Source: Bifidobacterium breve
GTDB lineage: Bacteria; Actinomycetota; Acidimicrobiia; Acidimicrobiales; Acidimicrobilacustridaceae
Direction: 5' to 3'
Length of the DNA: 64,000 bases
NCBI GenBank assembly: GCA_945878725.1
Contig: CAMCTY010000002.1
Location: 62,001 to 126,000, forward strand
Shown here piece by piece: positions 7,825 through 16,038 of the stretch (the stretch's first letter is position 1; every line of letters starts with the position of its first letter). A program made the position numbers and the translations under genes. Below the pieces are notes generated by a model. It saw only the letters and a list, made by a program, of their open reading frames with translations, was not told the origin of the DNA and ran no database searches.

Positions 7825-8802
7825 GTGGACCTTGATCCGAACGACGACCAGCGTGCACTTCAGGAAATGATCTCCCGTTTCGCTGCTGACCGATTTCCCT
7901 CCGACGTGACCCGAACCTTCGGCGATGTCGGAGGCTTCGATCGCAGTGCGTGGAGAGAACTTGCCGAGCTCGGCACGTTCGGAATCGCGCTTCCCGAATC
8001 AGCCGGCGGCGTCGGACTCGGCACGATCGAATCAGTCCTGGTTCACGAATCGCTCGGTGCCGGCCTTGTACCGGGACCACTGCTTGCGGCCACACTTTCG
8101 GCCGGACTCGTTCCGGGCGTGCTCGAGGGCGACGTGATTCCGGCAATCGTCACCCGCCCGATCCATCAGGTTGCACTCGTCGAACACTTCCAGAATTCCG
8201 ACGTGCTACTCGTCATCGACGACATGGGAATCGAGCGCGTGGAGATCGCTGCGATCGACGGACAGATCGTTGAACATCCGACCGATCCGACGACTCCGGT
8301 AACCGTCATCCGCGAACTCCCGCGTGGAGAACAGATCGGCGATGCCCATCTCGCCCTCGCTTGGCGCAGGCTCGGCTCCGTACTCGCTTCCGCCCAACTG
8401 GTGGGCAATTCCGAAGCCAGCACGTCGCTTGCGGTCGGCTACGCCAAAGAACGCGAGCAGTTCGGCCGCGCCATCGGTTCGTTCCAAGCGATCAAGCACA
8501 TGCTCGCCGAATCATTCACCCGCACCGAGGTAGCCCGGTCAAGCGTCTGGGCCGCTGGCGTCACGATCGACGAACCCGAGGTTGCCGATGTCGATCGTGC
8601 CATTGCCGGAGCACGCCTCATGGCCGCTCGCGCTGCCACCGAGAACGCCAAGACCGGCGTACAGGTTCACGGCGGCATGGGCTTCACGTGGGAAGTCGAC
8701 GCCCATCTCTACCTGAAGCGGGCATGGATTCTCGAGACACTTTTCGGAAATCTCGACGAGGATGCCGATCTCATTGCACTGCACGTCGCCGCCTCACGCT
8801 GA
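7825..8802 (+). CDS. Acyl-CoA dehydrogenase, small subunit with catalytic Glu
   Basis: A 325-residue acyl-CoA dehydrogenase, shorter than the family norm and starting with GTG 3 bases after the preceding FadE stop, so translation is likely coupled. The C-terminal motif HGGMGFTWE places Glu290 in the same position as the catalytic base Glu376 of medium-chain acyl-CoA dehydrogenase (GGNGFNTE). The middle beta domain is reduced. In characterised actinobacterial heterotetrameric FadE enzymes one subunit supplies the base and the partner supplies much of the FAD site; that fits this pair. It is the last gene of the 5873-8802 operon and is followed by the convergent MarR gene. Confidence 0.88.
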   Translation: MDLDPNDDQRALQEMISRFAADRFPSDVTRTFGDVGGFDRSAWRELAELGTFGIALPESAGGVGLGTIESVLVHESLGAGLVPGPLLAATLSAGLVPGVLEGDVIPAIVTRPIHQVALVEHFQNSDVLLVIDDMGIERVEIAAIDGQIVEHPTDPTTPVTVIRELPRGEQIGDAHLALAWRRLGSVLASAQLVGNSEASTSLAVGYAKEREQFGRAIGSFQAIKHMLAESFTRTEVARSSVWAAGVTIDEPEVADVDRAIAGARLMAARAATENAKTGVQVHGGMGFTWEVDAHLYLKRAWILETLFGNLDEDADLIALHVAASR

Positions 8803-8842
8803 GCGGACAACTCGAAACGAATCTTCGCGGCGTTCGGAACGC

Positions 8843-9316
8843 TCAGACGCCTGCCGACTCTTCAGTGTCAGCATCGGCGTCAGCATCGATAAGTTCCGTC
8901 AAGCGAGCGAGTGATTCGGCAAGAACACGGCGATCAGAACCTGAGACTCCCAGCGAGTCCTCCCAGCTATGAAGATCAGCGTTGACCTTCTTCGCCAGAG
9001 CGAGACCCGCAACCGTTGCCTCGACAACGATCCGACGGCGATCGCTTGGATCGGGCAGTCGACGAACGAGGCCGGCGGTTTCGAGTCGGTCAAGCGTCAG
9101 CGACATGCCGCCGGTGGTTCGTCCCAGCACGTCGCAGATCGCCGTCGGCGCGCTTCGATGCTGCGTTGATCGTCGGATCACACCGAGCACGAGGTAATCA
9201 GCAATGCTGATTCCCGAGGCGCCGGTGATCTCGGCAAGGACGCGGTCAACCGCGACGTTGAGACGAACCACATGACCAAGAAGCCCGTCCGCTCCCGGGA
9301 CAAGTTCCTGATCCAT
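8843..9316 (-). CDS. MarR-family transcriptional regulator
   Basis: A 157-residue winged-helix regulator. The recognition region CDVLGRTTGGMSLTLDRLETAGLVRR and the wing PDPSDRRR are typical MarR features. The start at 9316 is chosen because its ATG overlaps the stop of the upstream amidohydrolase gene as TGATG, implying translational coupling. An upstream start at 9385 would add 23 unconserved residues. The C-terminus is acidic (DADADADTEE). The gene is second in the operon 10545-8843, so it probably autoregulates that operon. A palindrome overlapping the operon promoter at 10576-10602 is a candidate operator. The ligand may be the amidohydrolase substrate. Confidence 0.85.
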   Translation of the reverse strand: MDQELVPGADGLLGHVVRLNVAVDRVLAEITGASGISIADYLVLGVIRRSTQHRSAPTAICDVLGRTTGGMSLTLDRLETAGLVRRLPDPSDRRRIVVEATVAGLALAKKVNADLHSWEDSLGVSGSDRRVLAESLARLTELIDADADADTEESAGV

Positions 9317-10545
9317 CAGGGTTTGATTCCCCAACGGCCGAGCCCGTAGGCCTTGATCGCGTTTCCGCGCAGTACGGCATGACATTCAGCGGCATCCATG
9401 CCCGCGGCCACGAAGAGTTCGTGTGCGATCTTGCGCGAGTGGGGGAATGTGCCGTCGGAGTGCGGGTAGTCCGTCTCGAACAGGATGTGCTCGAGTCCAA
9501 CGTCGTTGCGACTCTTGAGGCCGTGGAGATCATCGAACACGCAGCCATACACGCGCCCTTTGATCTGATCGCTTGGTCGGATCGTGACGTTCGGAATGTC
9601 GCCGCGTCCGTCCTGCCACACCGCGTCCATCCGCTCGAGCTGAAATGGCATCCAGCCGACCTGACTCTCGGCGAATGCGATCATGATTTCGGGGAACCGC
9701 TGAAGTGTTCCGGAGTAGACCCAGTCACACAGCGATCCCTGGGCGTTCTGCGCGTACAACGACATCGATGTGGCCAAGGGTGCATCCGCTGACGTCGCCG
9801 GCATGCTTGACGATGATCCGATGTGCATCGATACCGACGTTTCCGTTTCCTGACAGGCCTGCCACAGCACATCCCACTCGCCGGTGTACATCGACGGAAC
9901 ACCCAGCTTCGATGGATTCTCGCTGAACGCAATCGCGTGACTGCCCTTTGCGGCGCAGCGACGAACTTCCTCTGCGGCGAGAGCGGGATCCCAGAGCGGA
10001 ACAAGTGTCAACGGAATGAGTCGGCCGTATCCAGCGCCCGCCGACCAGTCATCGATCATCCAATCGTTGTAAATACGAAGACATGTGAGCGCGAGATCCT
10101 TGTCGGCCCGCTCGAGAAATCCCTGACCGGCAAACCGCGGGAAAATGTTCGGGTAGTTGATTGCCGCTTCGACATGGTTCATCGTCATGTCCTCAAGGCG
10201 AGCGGTTTGATCCCACGTGCCCGGCCGGAAGTCTTCGTAGGTGGCGGCGACATTGCGCTGTTCGTCGCGGGGCACGCCGGCGGGTGCGTGCAGGAAACCT
10301 GTTGGCGTGACGAGATCGTCGAACAACCAGACGTCGCACCATTCACCGTCGTCGGCGTTGCGCTCGAATCCGTAGTGCCCGCCCTGGAAGGAGAGCTTCA
10401 CCTTCTCGCGAACTGTGCGAGGACCTCGTTCACGCAGCGACGGCGGAAGTTGCTGCTGCCACAGATCCTTCGGCTCCATGACGTGGTCATCAACGGAGAT
10501 CATCAGCGGAAGATCGTGCTCGGCGGGCGTGACTGATTCGGACAT
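9316..10545 (-). CDS. Amidohydrolase-2 family hydrolase
   Basis: A 409-residue PF04909-type metal-dependent hydrolase. The N-terminus has ISVDDHVMEPKDLW, the Asp-x-His variant of the metal motif. Mid-protein it has MHIGSSS, and near the C-terminus FETDYPHSDGTFPHS, where the Asp is the expected metal ligand. The start is supported by AGGAGG about 7 bases upstream. It is related to, but clearly different from, the protein at 2210-3394. Relatives with the VDDHVxEP start are abundant in actinobacteria, and most are of unknown substrate. It heads an operon with the coupled MarR gene. Confidence 0.87.
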   Translation of the reverse strand: MSESVTPAEHDLPLMISVDDHVMEPKDLWQQQLPPSLRERGPRTVREKVKLSFQGGHYGFERNADDGEWCDVWLFDDLVTPTGFLHAPAGVPRDEQRNVAATYEDFRPGTWDQTARLEDMTMNHVEAAINYPNIFPRFAGQGFLERADKDLALTCLRIYNDWMIDDWSAGAGYGRLIPLTLVPLWDPALAAEEVRRCAAKGSHAIAFSENPSKLGVPSMYTGEWDVLWQACQETETSVSMHIGSSSSMPATSADAPLATSMSLYAQNAQGSLCDWVYSGTLQRFPEIMIAFAESQVGWMPFQLERMDAVWQDGRGDIPNVTIRPSDQIKGRVYGCVFDDLHGLKSRNDVGLEHILFETDYPHSDGTFPHSRKIAHELFVAAGMDAAECHAVLRGNAIKAYGLGRWGIKP

Positions 10546-10575
10546 GGTGGAACCTCCTGAAGGGACTCCACTATT

Positions 10576-10602
10576 TAGCTATGTCGAAAGCTACTTTGTC
10601 AA
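10576..10602 (-). promoter_or_regulatory. Promoter with overlapping palindrome, candidate MarR operator
   Basis: Read on the minus strand, a perfect TTGACA -35 box lies at 10602-10597, followed by an AT-rich segment (TAGCTAAATAG) suitable for a -10 region, about 30-50 bases before the amidohydrolase start at 10545. The arms TAGCT (10576-10580) and AGCTA (10589-10593) form an inverted repeat of 18 bases between the two boxes. A MarR dimer site placed there would block RNA polymerase. Assignment to the neighbouring MarR is inference. Confidence 0.5.
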
Positions 10603-10605
10603 GCG

Positions 10606-11736
10606 CTAGTCGGAATTAGGCAGTCTGCAGGCCGCGACAAGCCCCAGTCGGGCGGAGATCCGCTGGCGATTGCGGGCCACAAGCCGGTAGACGATGCCCG
10701 CTATGCCGTGAATCACCGGCAGCGCAATCAGTCCGCCGACGACTCGTCCGAGCAGACCGGTCCGGCTCAGCGCCATGGAGACGCCGTCCACCGCAAACCA
10801 CGGACCACCATCGCCGGTCACGATCAGGGCCTCTTCGGCAAGTCGTTCGAGGACCGGATCGTCGAGATATCGGTTCGGCTCGTAGGTCACGGTCTCATTC
10901 GTGAACCGGCGGAGGAATCTGACCGATGCGCTGCACACGCCGCAGTCATCGTCGAAGTGGATGACAATCGGCGAACGCGGCGCTTTCGGCTTCGCCACAA
11001 GTCGCGGCATTCCGACGAGAACCGAAACCATCGCGGCGTGATGCACGATCGGTTCGCCAGTGACCGGTAACCCCGCCGAATCGGCGAGTCCGGTACGCAC
11101 GTTGATGAGTTCCGCCTTCGTGAGTGGCCATGGCTCATGAATCAGGGGAGCAGTAAGAAGCACCCCACCGACTGTCGTGGCGTAGAGCCTCCAGCGCGCC
11201 GTGAGAAAAACCGCCAGCGGGTCCTGAGAAAAATCCACCCGTTCGTCAGTCAGTCGAACGGTGAGAGCACCGTCAGATTTGTCAGGCCAGGTCCGGCTAA
11301 CTGACCATCCGATCGTGGTGGCCGTGCGTTGCACATCGACCGAGCCGCGATCGTACGGAAGGGCAAAACCAAGTCGCGCAACAAGAACCGGCAACCAGTT
11401 CGGGACATCAAGCGAGCAGAACCACACGCCCGGCCCGGACGGACCCGTGACGTACGTGCGGACGTTGAACTCGGGAAAGTGCGACGTCGTCGGGATCGGA
11501 GGCAGACCGGTGACGCGCAATCCGTCCATGTCGAAACCAACCAGCGACACCCATGCACGACCGTCGAAAAGATCTGGTTCGAGTCCTACCGGAAGTACGG
11601 CCCGCACAAGACCGGGATCAACAGGCCAATGAGCAAAGGTCGCGTCGACCCAACGCTGGCGCATCACCGGACGTTTGATCTCATGGGGGCAGAACTCGCC
11701 GCCGTTGTTCGAACCGGCATTTATCGGATTCGACAT
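10606..11736 (-). CDS. DUF2071 (YqjF-like) - DCC thiol-oxidoreductase-like fusion protein
   Basis: The 376-residue protein has two parts. Residues about 20-245 match the YqjF/DUF2071 family (RQRWVDATFAHWPVDPGLVRAVLP near the start). Residues about 262-370 match the DCC family (DUF393), with the thioredoxin-like start VIHFDDDCGVCSASVRFL and the characteristic Cys-x-x-Cys. DCC proteins are predicted thiol-disulfide oxidoreductases; DUF2071 has a lipocalin-like or acetoacetate-decarboxylase-like fold of unknown role. The protein appears cytosolic, apart from a hydrophobic patch near LLGRVVGGLIALPVIHGIAGI. Its stop lies just upstream of the amidohydrolase promoter, so the two are probably separate units. 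Confidence 0.8.
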   Translation of the reverse strand: MSNPINAGSNNGGEFCPHEIKRPVMRQRWVDATFAHWPVDPGLVRAVLPVGLEPDLFDGRAWVSLVGFDMDGLRVTGLPPIPTTSHFPEFNVRTYVTGPSGPGVWFCSLDVPNWLPVLVARLGFALPYDRGSVDVQRTATTIGWSVSRTWPDKSDGALTVRLTDERVDFSQDPLAVFLTARWRLYATTVGGVLLTAPLIHEPWPLTKAELINVRTGLADSAGLPVTGEPIVHHAAMVSVLVGMPRLVAKPKAPRSPIVIHFDDDCGVCSASVRFLRRFTNETVTYEPNRYLDDPVLERLAEEALIVTGDGGPWFAVDGVSMALSRTGLLGRVVGGLIALPVIHGIAGIVYRLVARNRQRISARLGLVAACRLPNSD

Positions 11737-11870
11737 ACCCCGACCGTATCGGCGTCGGGCCCAATCCCCCCGATTGGCACGACTGATCGTGAAGAGATCA
11801 TGTCGTTTCCACTCTGGCCGCGGTTCTGAGCCAACCGCCCGCTTCGTCGACGATCGTGTAGAACGCAGGC

Positions 11871-12596
11871 ATGGAATACCGCGATCATCTCCGCCGAGAA
11901 GGCGTCGCCCTGCTCATCGGTGCACAGAGCGCCGGCATCGACGCTCCCATCGATGCCTGCCCCGGCTGGGACATTGGTCGGCTCACCAGCCACACGGCCC
12001 GTGTGCTCCAGCGAACGACCGTCCTTGTAGCCGAGGGGCTGAGTGCGCCGCCCGACAACGATCGTTTCGAGCGCCTTGCCCGCGATGAGGCCATCTTCGA
12101 TCAATACAGCGAGATCCTTGACGAACTTCTTGAGGTGCTCTTCGCCGCCGACCCAGATGCGCCGAGTTGGAACTTCACGGGCACCAACCTCACCAATGCG
12201 TTCTGGCTGCGGCGCATAACTCACGAGGTCGCCATCCACCGATGGGACGCCGAGGTTGCCGGCGGACACGCTGGCCAGTTTCCCGCCGACCTCGCCGTCG
12301 ACGGCATCGATGAACTCCTCACCGTACTCATTCCGATGTCGGCAGCACTCAAGGAGTCGACGCTTGACGCGAGCTTCCATCTCCATTGCACCGATACCGA
12401 GGGCGAGTGGCTCACGGTTTTCACGGGCGGCACCCCATCGACGACACGCGAACACGCCAAAGGTGATCTTGCGGTGCGCGGACCCGCATCATCGCTCTAC
12501 TTGTGGGCATGGAACCGACGCGGCGCCACCGAGGGTGACCTCGAAGCTCTTGGCAACACCGAGCTGCTCGAAAGCTGGGCGGGCATCGTCCCCTGA
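11871..12596 (+). CDS. Maleylpyruvate isomerase family, mycothiol-dependent-type protein
   Basis: This 241-residue protein belongs to the DinB/MDMPI superfamily (actinobacterial TIGR03083 type). The N-terminal four-helix domain includes the family hallmarks CPGWDIGRLTSHTARV (about 27-42) and the later RRITHEVAIHRWDAE, whose His residues, with an Asp or Glu, would bind a divalent metal. The C-terminal approximately 90 residues match the MDMPI C-terminal domain. Characterised relatives use mycothiol as cofactor, which fits an actinobacterial host. The substrate is unknown, and no maleylpyruvate pathway genes are adjacent. It is convergent with the PGPGW membrane protein gene, with a 29-base gap. 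Confidence 0.82.
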   Translation: MEYRDHLRREGVALLIGAQSAGIDAPIDACPGWDIGRLTSHTARVLQRTTVLVAEGLSAPPDNDRFERLARDEAIFDQYSEILDELLEVLFAADPDAPSWNFTGTNLTNAFWLRRITHEVAIHRWDAEVAGGHAGQFPADLAVDGIDELLTVLIPMSAALKESTLDASFHLHCTDTEGEWLTVFTGGTPSTTREHAKGDLAVRGPASSLYLWAWNRRGATEGDLEALGNTELLESWAGIVP

Positions 12597-12625
12597 GGCG
12601 ACACCGGACTCAGCGGCTACTTGGC

Positions 12626-13033
12626 TCAGCGGATGAAGGACCACCAGATGCTGAAGCAAATGCCGATCACGCTGACGGCCAATCCTCCGAACACAATTAG
12701 AAACGGAACGTTTCCATCGGCATCACTCGGAAGACGTTTGCGAACCTGAACGAGCAGTCGGTGAGCGAAAGGAACCTCGGGGGCCAGAATCGCGAGTCCG
12801 GCAGCCAGCGTGAGTAGTCCTGGACCAGGCAGAGGCAACATCAGCAAACCAGCGATGACGATCACGAAGCCGACCAGTATCCGCCCGAGGCGGATAAGGA
12901 CATGCCGTTTCGCCTCGTCGACGGTCTCCTCACGGGAACCGGTTTCTATCTCGGCCTCGACCGCCGCTTGCTCGAGTCGATCGATGAACCCCTCGTCAGG
13001 GGCGGGGGCATCACCGTCGGTCGTGCCGTTCAC
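12626..13033 (-). CDS. PGPGW-type small transmembrane protein
   Basis: A 135-residue protein with the hallmark LPLPGPGLLTLAAGLAILAPEVPFA of the PGPGW family, two hydrophobic segments in the middle (about 55-90), and a further C-terminal membrane helix (VFGGLAVSVIGICFSIWW). The acidic N-terminus is cytosolic or unstructured. The GTG start at 13033 is chosen because it overlaps the ATPase stop in the 4-base arrangement GTGA. The tight coupling suggests it works with, or is made in proportion to, the cation ATPase. Its function is unknown. Confidence 0.8.
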   Translation of the reverse strand: MNGTTDGDAPAPDEGFIDRLEQAAVEAEIETGSREETVDEAKRHVLIRLGRILVGFVIVIAGLLMLPLPGPGLLTLAAGLAILAPEVPFAHRLLVQVRKRLPSDADGNVPFLIVFGGLAVSVIGICFSIWWSFIR

Positions 13034-15801
13034 TGAGCGATCCCTGTCGCCTGCTTTCGTCGGGCAACAAACTTCCAGCATTCAGCGGCAACCAAAAGCG
13101 CGAGGGGCACAAGCAGGCACTGACCCCATTGGACGAGAGTGAGATCGGTGGTTCCAAACAACGACTCGAACGGAGTCCATGTCGTTGCAGCAACCTGAAG
13201 AAGGGTGACCCCGGCGACCACCACAATGAGCATCTTGTTCGTGAAGGTGTACATGCTGAATAGCGACTGCGTTTCGGATCGAGCGTTGAAGACATTGACC
13301 AACTGTGCGAGCACGAATGCGGTGAACGCCATCGTCGATGCGAGCACCTCGGAATGTCCGACGCTGTGCGCCCAGGCGAAAAGCACAAGCGTTGCCCCAC
13401 CCATCACGATGCCCTGGAACAGCACCTGGCTAAGGCGCGATTTTGTGAGGATCTCGGCATCGCTGCTGATCGGAGGCCGAGTCATGATGTCGCTCGCCGG
13501 CGCGTCGACCCCAAGAGTGATGGCTGGCGGACCATCGGCGATCAGGTTGACCCACAGAACCTGCAGCGGAGAGAACGGCACTGGCTGGTTGAACAATGAC
13601 GCTCCGAGAATCGTGCTGATAGCACCCATGCTCGTCGCCAACTGGAAGCGGACGAACTTGAGGATGTTGTCGTAGATCGTCCGACCGCGTTCGACGGCGC
13701 CAACGATCGTCGCGAAGTTGTCGTCGGTGAGCACCATGTCACCGGCTTCTTTCGTGACCTCGGTGCCCGTGATGCCCATCGCCACACCGATGTCCGCACG
13801 GCGGAGCGCAGCAGCATCGTTCACGCCGTCACCAGTCATGGCGACAACATGCTTGTTGCTCTGCAACGCCTCGACGACCCGGACCTTGTGCTCGGGCGAC
13901 ACCCGAGCACAGACACCGATCGAGTCAATCTGCGCCGCAAGTTCCTCGTCGGACATCTGATCGAGATCGTCGCCGGTAACGACCCGGCCATCGATCCCAA
14001 GTTCCGAGGCGATAGCGCCGGCGGTGACTGCGTGATCGCCAGTGATCATTTTCACGCTCACACCAGCAATACGACACAACCGAATCGCGTCGCGGGCTTC
14101 GGATCTCGGTGGATCCACGATCCCGACCAGCGCATCGAGACGCAGTTCATGAATCCAGTTTTCGGGATCCGTGATCGAACCGTCGTGATTCAGGATTTCG
14201 TCGGCAGCGATGCGTCGAGTCGCCAAGGCCAGTACGCGCATCCCCTTCGAAGCCAGCTGGTCGTTGTCGGCCTGACGAGCAATGCGGCCCGCTTCGTCGA
14301 TGGTCTGTTCATTGCCATCGCTGTCAACAAACGTTGTCACCCGAGCGAGCAACACATCGGGCGCGCCCTTCACACAGACGAGAACATCGCTGGTCGGATC
14401 GGCAGGATCGACCCGATGGAATGTCGACATGAACTTCGTCGTCGAATCGAACGGCACTTCGGCCAGACGGATCTGTTTCACGCGTATCGCCGCAACGTCG
14501 ATGCCCGACTTGGATGCAGCAACGACGAGAGCCGCTTCGGTCGGATCGCCCACGATCGACGCAACTCCGTCATCGTCGACTCTGACTACCGCATCGGAGC
14601 ACAACGCCGCCGCCAGCAGCGCCGAGATGCCTCGGCCGCTATCGACAACGGAACTGTTCGCATCGGTGATCTCGCCGACCGGCGAGTACCCCTCACCCGA
14701 AAGGCTCCATGCTGCACCGCCCTGCATAACTTCGCGAGCGGTCATCTGATTCAGCGTGAGGGTTCCGGTCTTGTCTGAACAGATGACGGTGGTCGATCCG
14801 AGTGTTTCGACCGAGTGCAGTCGCTTCACGATCGCGTTCTTCTTCGCCATCTGCGAAATGCCGATCGCAAGTGTCACGGTGACAACTGCAGGCAGACCCT
14901 CAGGAATGGTAGCGATCGCCAGCGCCACCGCACCGACAGCTGCCTCGGCGAAATCCTGCCCGCGAAGGCCCCACTGCAAGACAAAGACAAGTACCGCAGC
15001 ACCACCAGCAATGAGAGCCAGGCGCTTGCTCAGACCATCGAGTTGTCGTTGGAGAGGCGTGTTCACCGTCTCCGATTCATTCAGCAGATCGGCGACGTGA
15101 CCCATTTCGGTCTGCATGCCCGTCGAACTGATCAGGACTTCAGCACGACCACGTACGACCGTGGTGTTCATGAACACCATTCCGTGTCGATCACCAAGCG
15201 GTGAGTCGTCCGGCGCAAGGGACTCGGCGTGTTTGTCGACAGGCACGGACTCGCCTGTCAATGATGATTCGTCGATAGAGAGGTTGGCAGCGAGGAAGAG
15301 TCGACCGTCGGCCGGAACGCGATCTCCCGCTTCCAGGAGCACAACATCGCCGGGAACAAGATCCTCGGTCACGCATTCGACAACCTCGCCGTCCCTGCGC
15401 ACTCGCACGCGGGTTACGAGCATGCGTTCAAGGGCCGCAAGTGCATTTGATGCCCGCGCTTCCTGGGCGAACCCCAGAATCGCGTTGATCACGAGGACAA
15501 CCAAAATCACGATGGCGTCCTTGAGATCGCCCAGCGCTCCGGCGAGAACCGCAGCGCCGAAAAGCACGTAAACGATGCCGGCGCGGAACTGGTCGAGGAA
15601 GAGTTTCCATCGGGGACGGGTGGGCGGTGAGGTCAACCGATTCAGCCCATGACGTTCCACCCGTGCCGCAACCGCCTCAGTGGTGAGACCGACAAGAGGA
15701 TCGACGCCTAACTCGCGGGCAACCGCGTCGGGGCGCATTGTCGACCACGGCACCCGCGCAACCGGCGCAAGGGTGGAGGAAGAGGTTGTTTCAGGGGACA
15801 T
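13030..15801 (-). CDS. P2-type cation-transporting P-type ATPase
   Basis: A 923-residue P-type ATPase of the Ca2+ / Na+,K+ (P2) group. In order: an N-terminal cation-ATPase domain; TM1-2; an actuator domain with TGESVPVD; TM helices with the ion-binding IPEGLPAVV; the phosphorylation motif SDKTGTLT with Asp343; the nucleotide domain; the TGDGVNDAAALRRADIGVAMG hinge; and six C-terminal TM helices including VNLIADGPPA. The PEGL plus N..D pattern favours Ca2+ or a similar divalent ion over heavy metals (no CPx motif or HMA domain). The ATG at 15801 is preceded by CGGAG at suitable spacing; starts at 15816 and 15882 are possible but less supported. It is coupled to the PGPGW gene. Confidence 0.92.
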   Translation of the reverse strand: MSPETTSSSTLAPVARVPWSTMRPDAVARELGVDPLVGLTTEAVAARVERHGLNRLTSPPTRPRWKLFLDQFRAGIVYVLFGAAVLAGALGDLKDAIVILVVLVINAILGFAQEARASNALAALERMLVTRVRVRRDGEVVECVTEDLVPGDVVLLEAGDRVPADGRLFLAANLSIDESSLTGESVPVDKHAESLAPDDSPLGDRHGMVFMNTTVVRGRAEVLISSTGMQTEMGHVADLLNESETVNTPLQRQLDGLSKRLALIAGGAAVLVFVLQWGLRGQDFAEAAVGAVALAIATIPEGLPAVVTVTLAIGISQMAKKNAIVKRLHSVETLGSTTVICSDKTGTLTLNQMTAREVMQGGAAWSLSGEGYSPVGEITDANSSVVDSGRGISALLAAALCSDAVVRVDDDGVASIVGDPTEAALVVAASKSGIDVAAIRVKQIRLAEVPFDSTTKFMSTFHRVDPADPTSDVLVCVKGAPDVLLARVTTFVDSDGNEQTIDEAGRIARQADNDQLASKGMRVLALATRRIAADEILNHDGSITDPENWIHELRLDALVGIVDPPRSEARDAIRLCRIAGVSVKMITGDHAVTAGAIASELGIDGRVVTGDDLDQMSDEELAAQIDSIGVCARVSPEHKVRVVEALQSNKHVVAMTGDGVNDAAALRRADIGVAMGITGTEVTKEAGDMVLTDDNFATIVGAVERGRTIYDNILKFVRFQLATSMGAISTILGASLFNQPVPFSPLQVLWVNLIADGPPAITLGVDAPASDIMTRPPISSDAEILTKSRLSQVLFQGIVMGGATLVLFAWAHSVGHSEVLASTMAFTAFVLAQLVNVFNARSETQSLFSMYTFTNKMLIVVVAGVTLLQVAATTWTPFESLFGTTDLTLVQWGQCLLVPLALLVAAECWKFVARRKQATGIAQ

Positions 15802-15990
15802 CGAAACTCCGGTCATGTAGTGCCAACGGGTGTTGACAGGGATCACGCAGACGCGCTTGATCCGACCGGAGGTCTCCCCCACCCAAGTGGGTCAGCGGCA
15901 CCGGTTGGCCTGATTCGCAGATCAGACCGCCGTGATGACGACACCGCTAGTTACGGGGTACTCCCCTCACGCCCACAGTATGGCGCGTAA

Positions 15991-16018
15991 AACTCCCCGC
16001 CACTTGGCGCGTGGAGTT
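15991..16018 (-). terminator. Intrinsic terminator of the TrkA-type operon
   Basis: On the minus strand, just past the stop at 16039, a hairpin with arms AACTCC/GGAGTT and an inner CGCCA/TGGCG stem is followed by TTTTA. It separates the TrkA-type pair from the ATPase gene that starts at 15801. Confidence 0.65.
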
Positions 16019-16038
16019 CTTTCCTTCGTTTCGGGCGC

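Noticed and set aside
13849-14778. A 309-residue plus-strand reading frame inside the ATPase gene
   Set aside because: Opposite-strand shadow of the P-type ATPase; its composition (Arg/His-rich) and lack of motifs mark it as non-coding.
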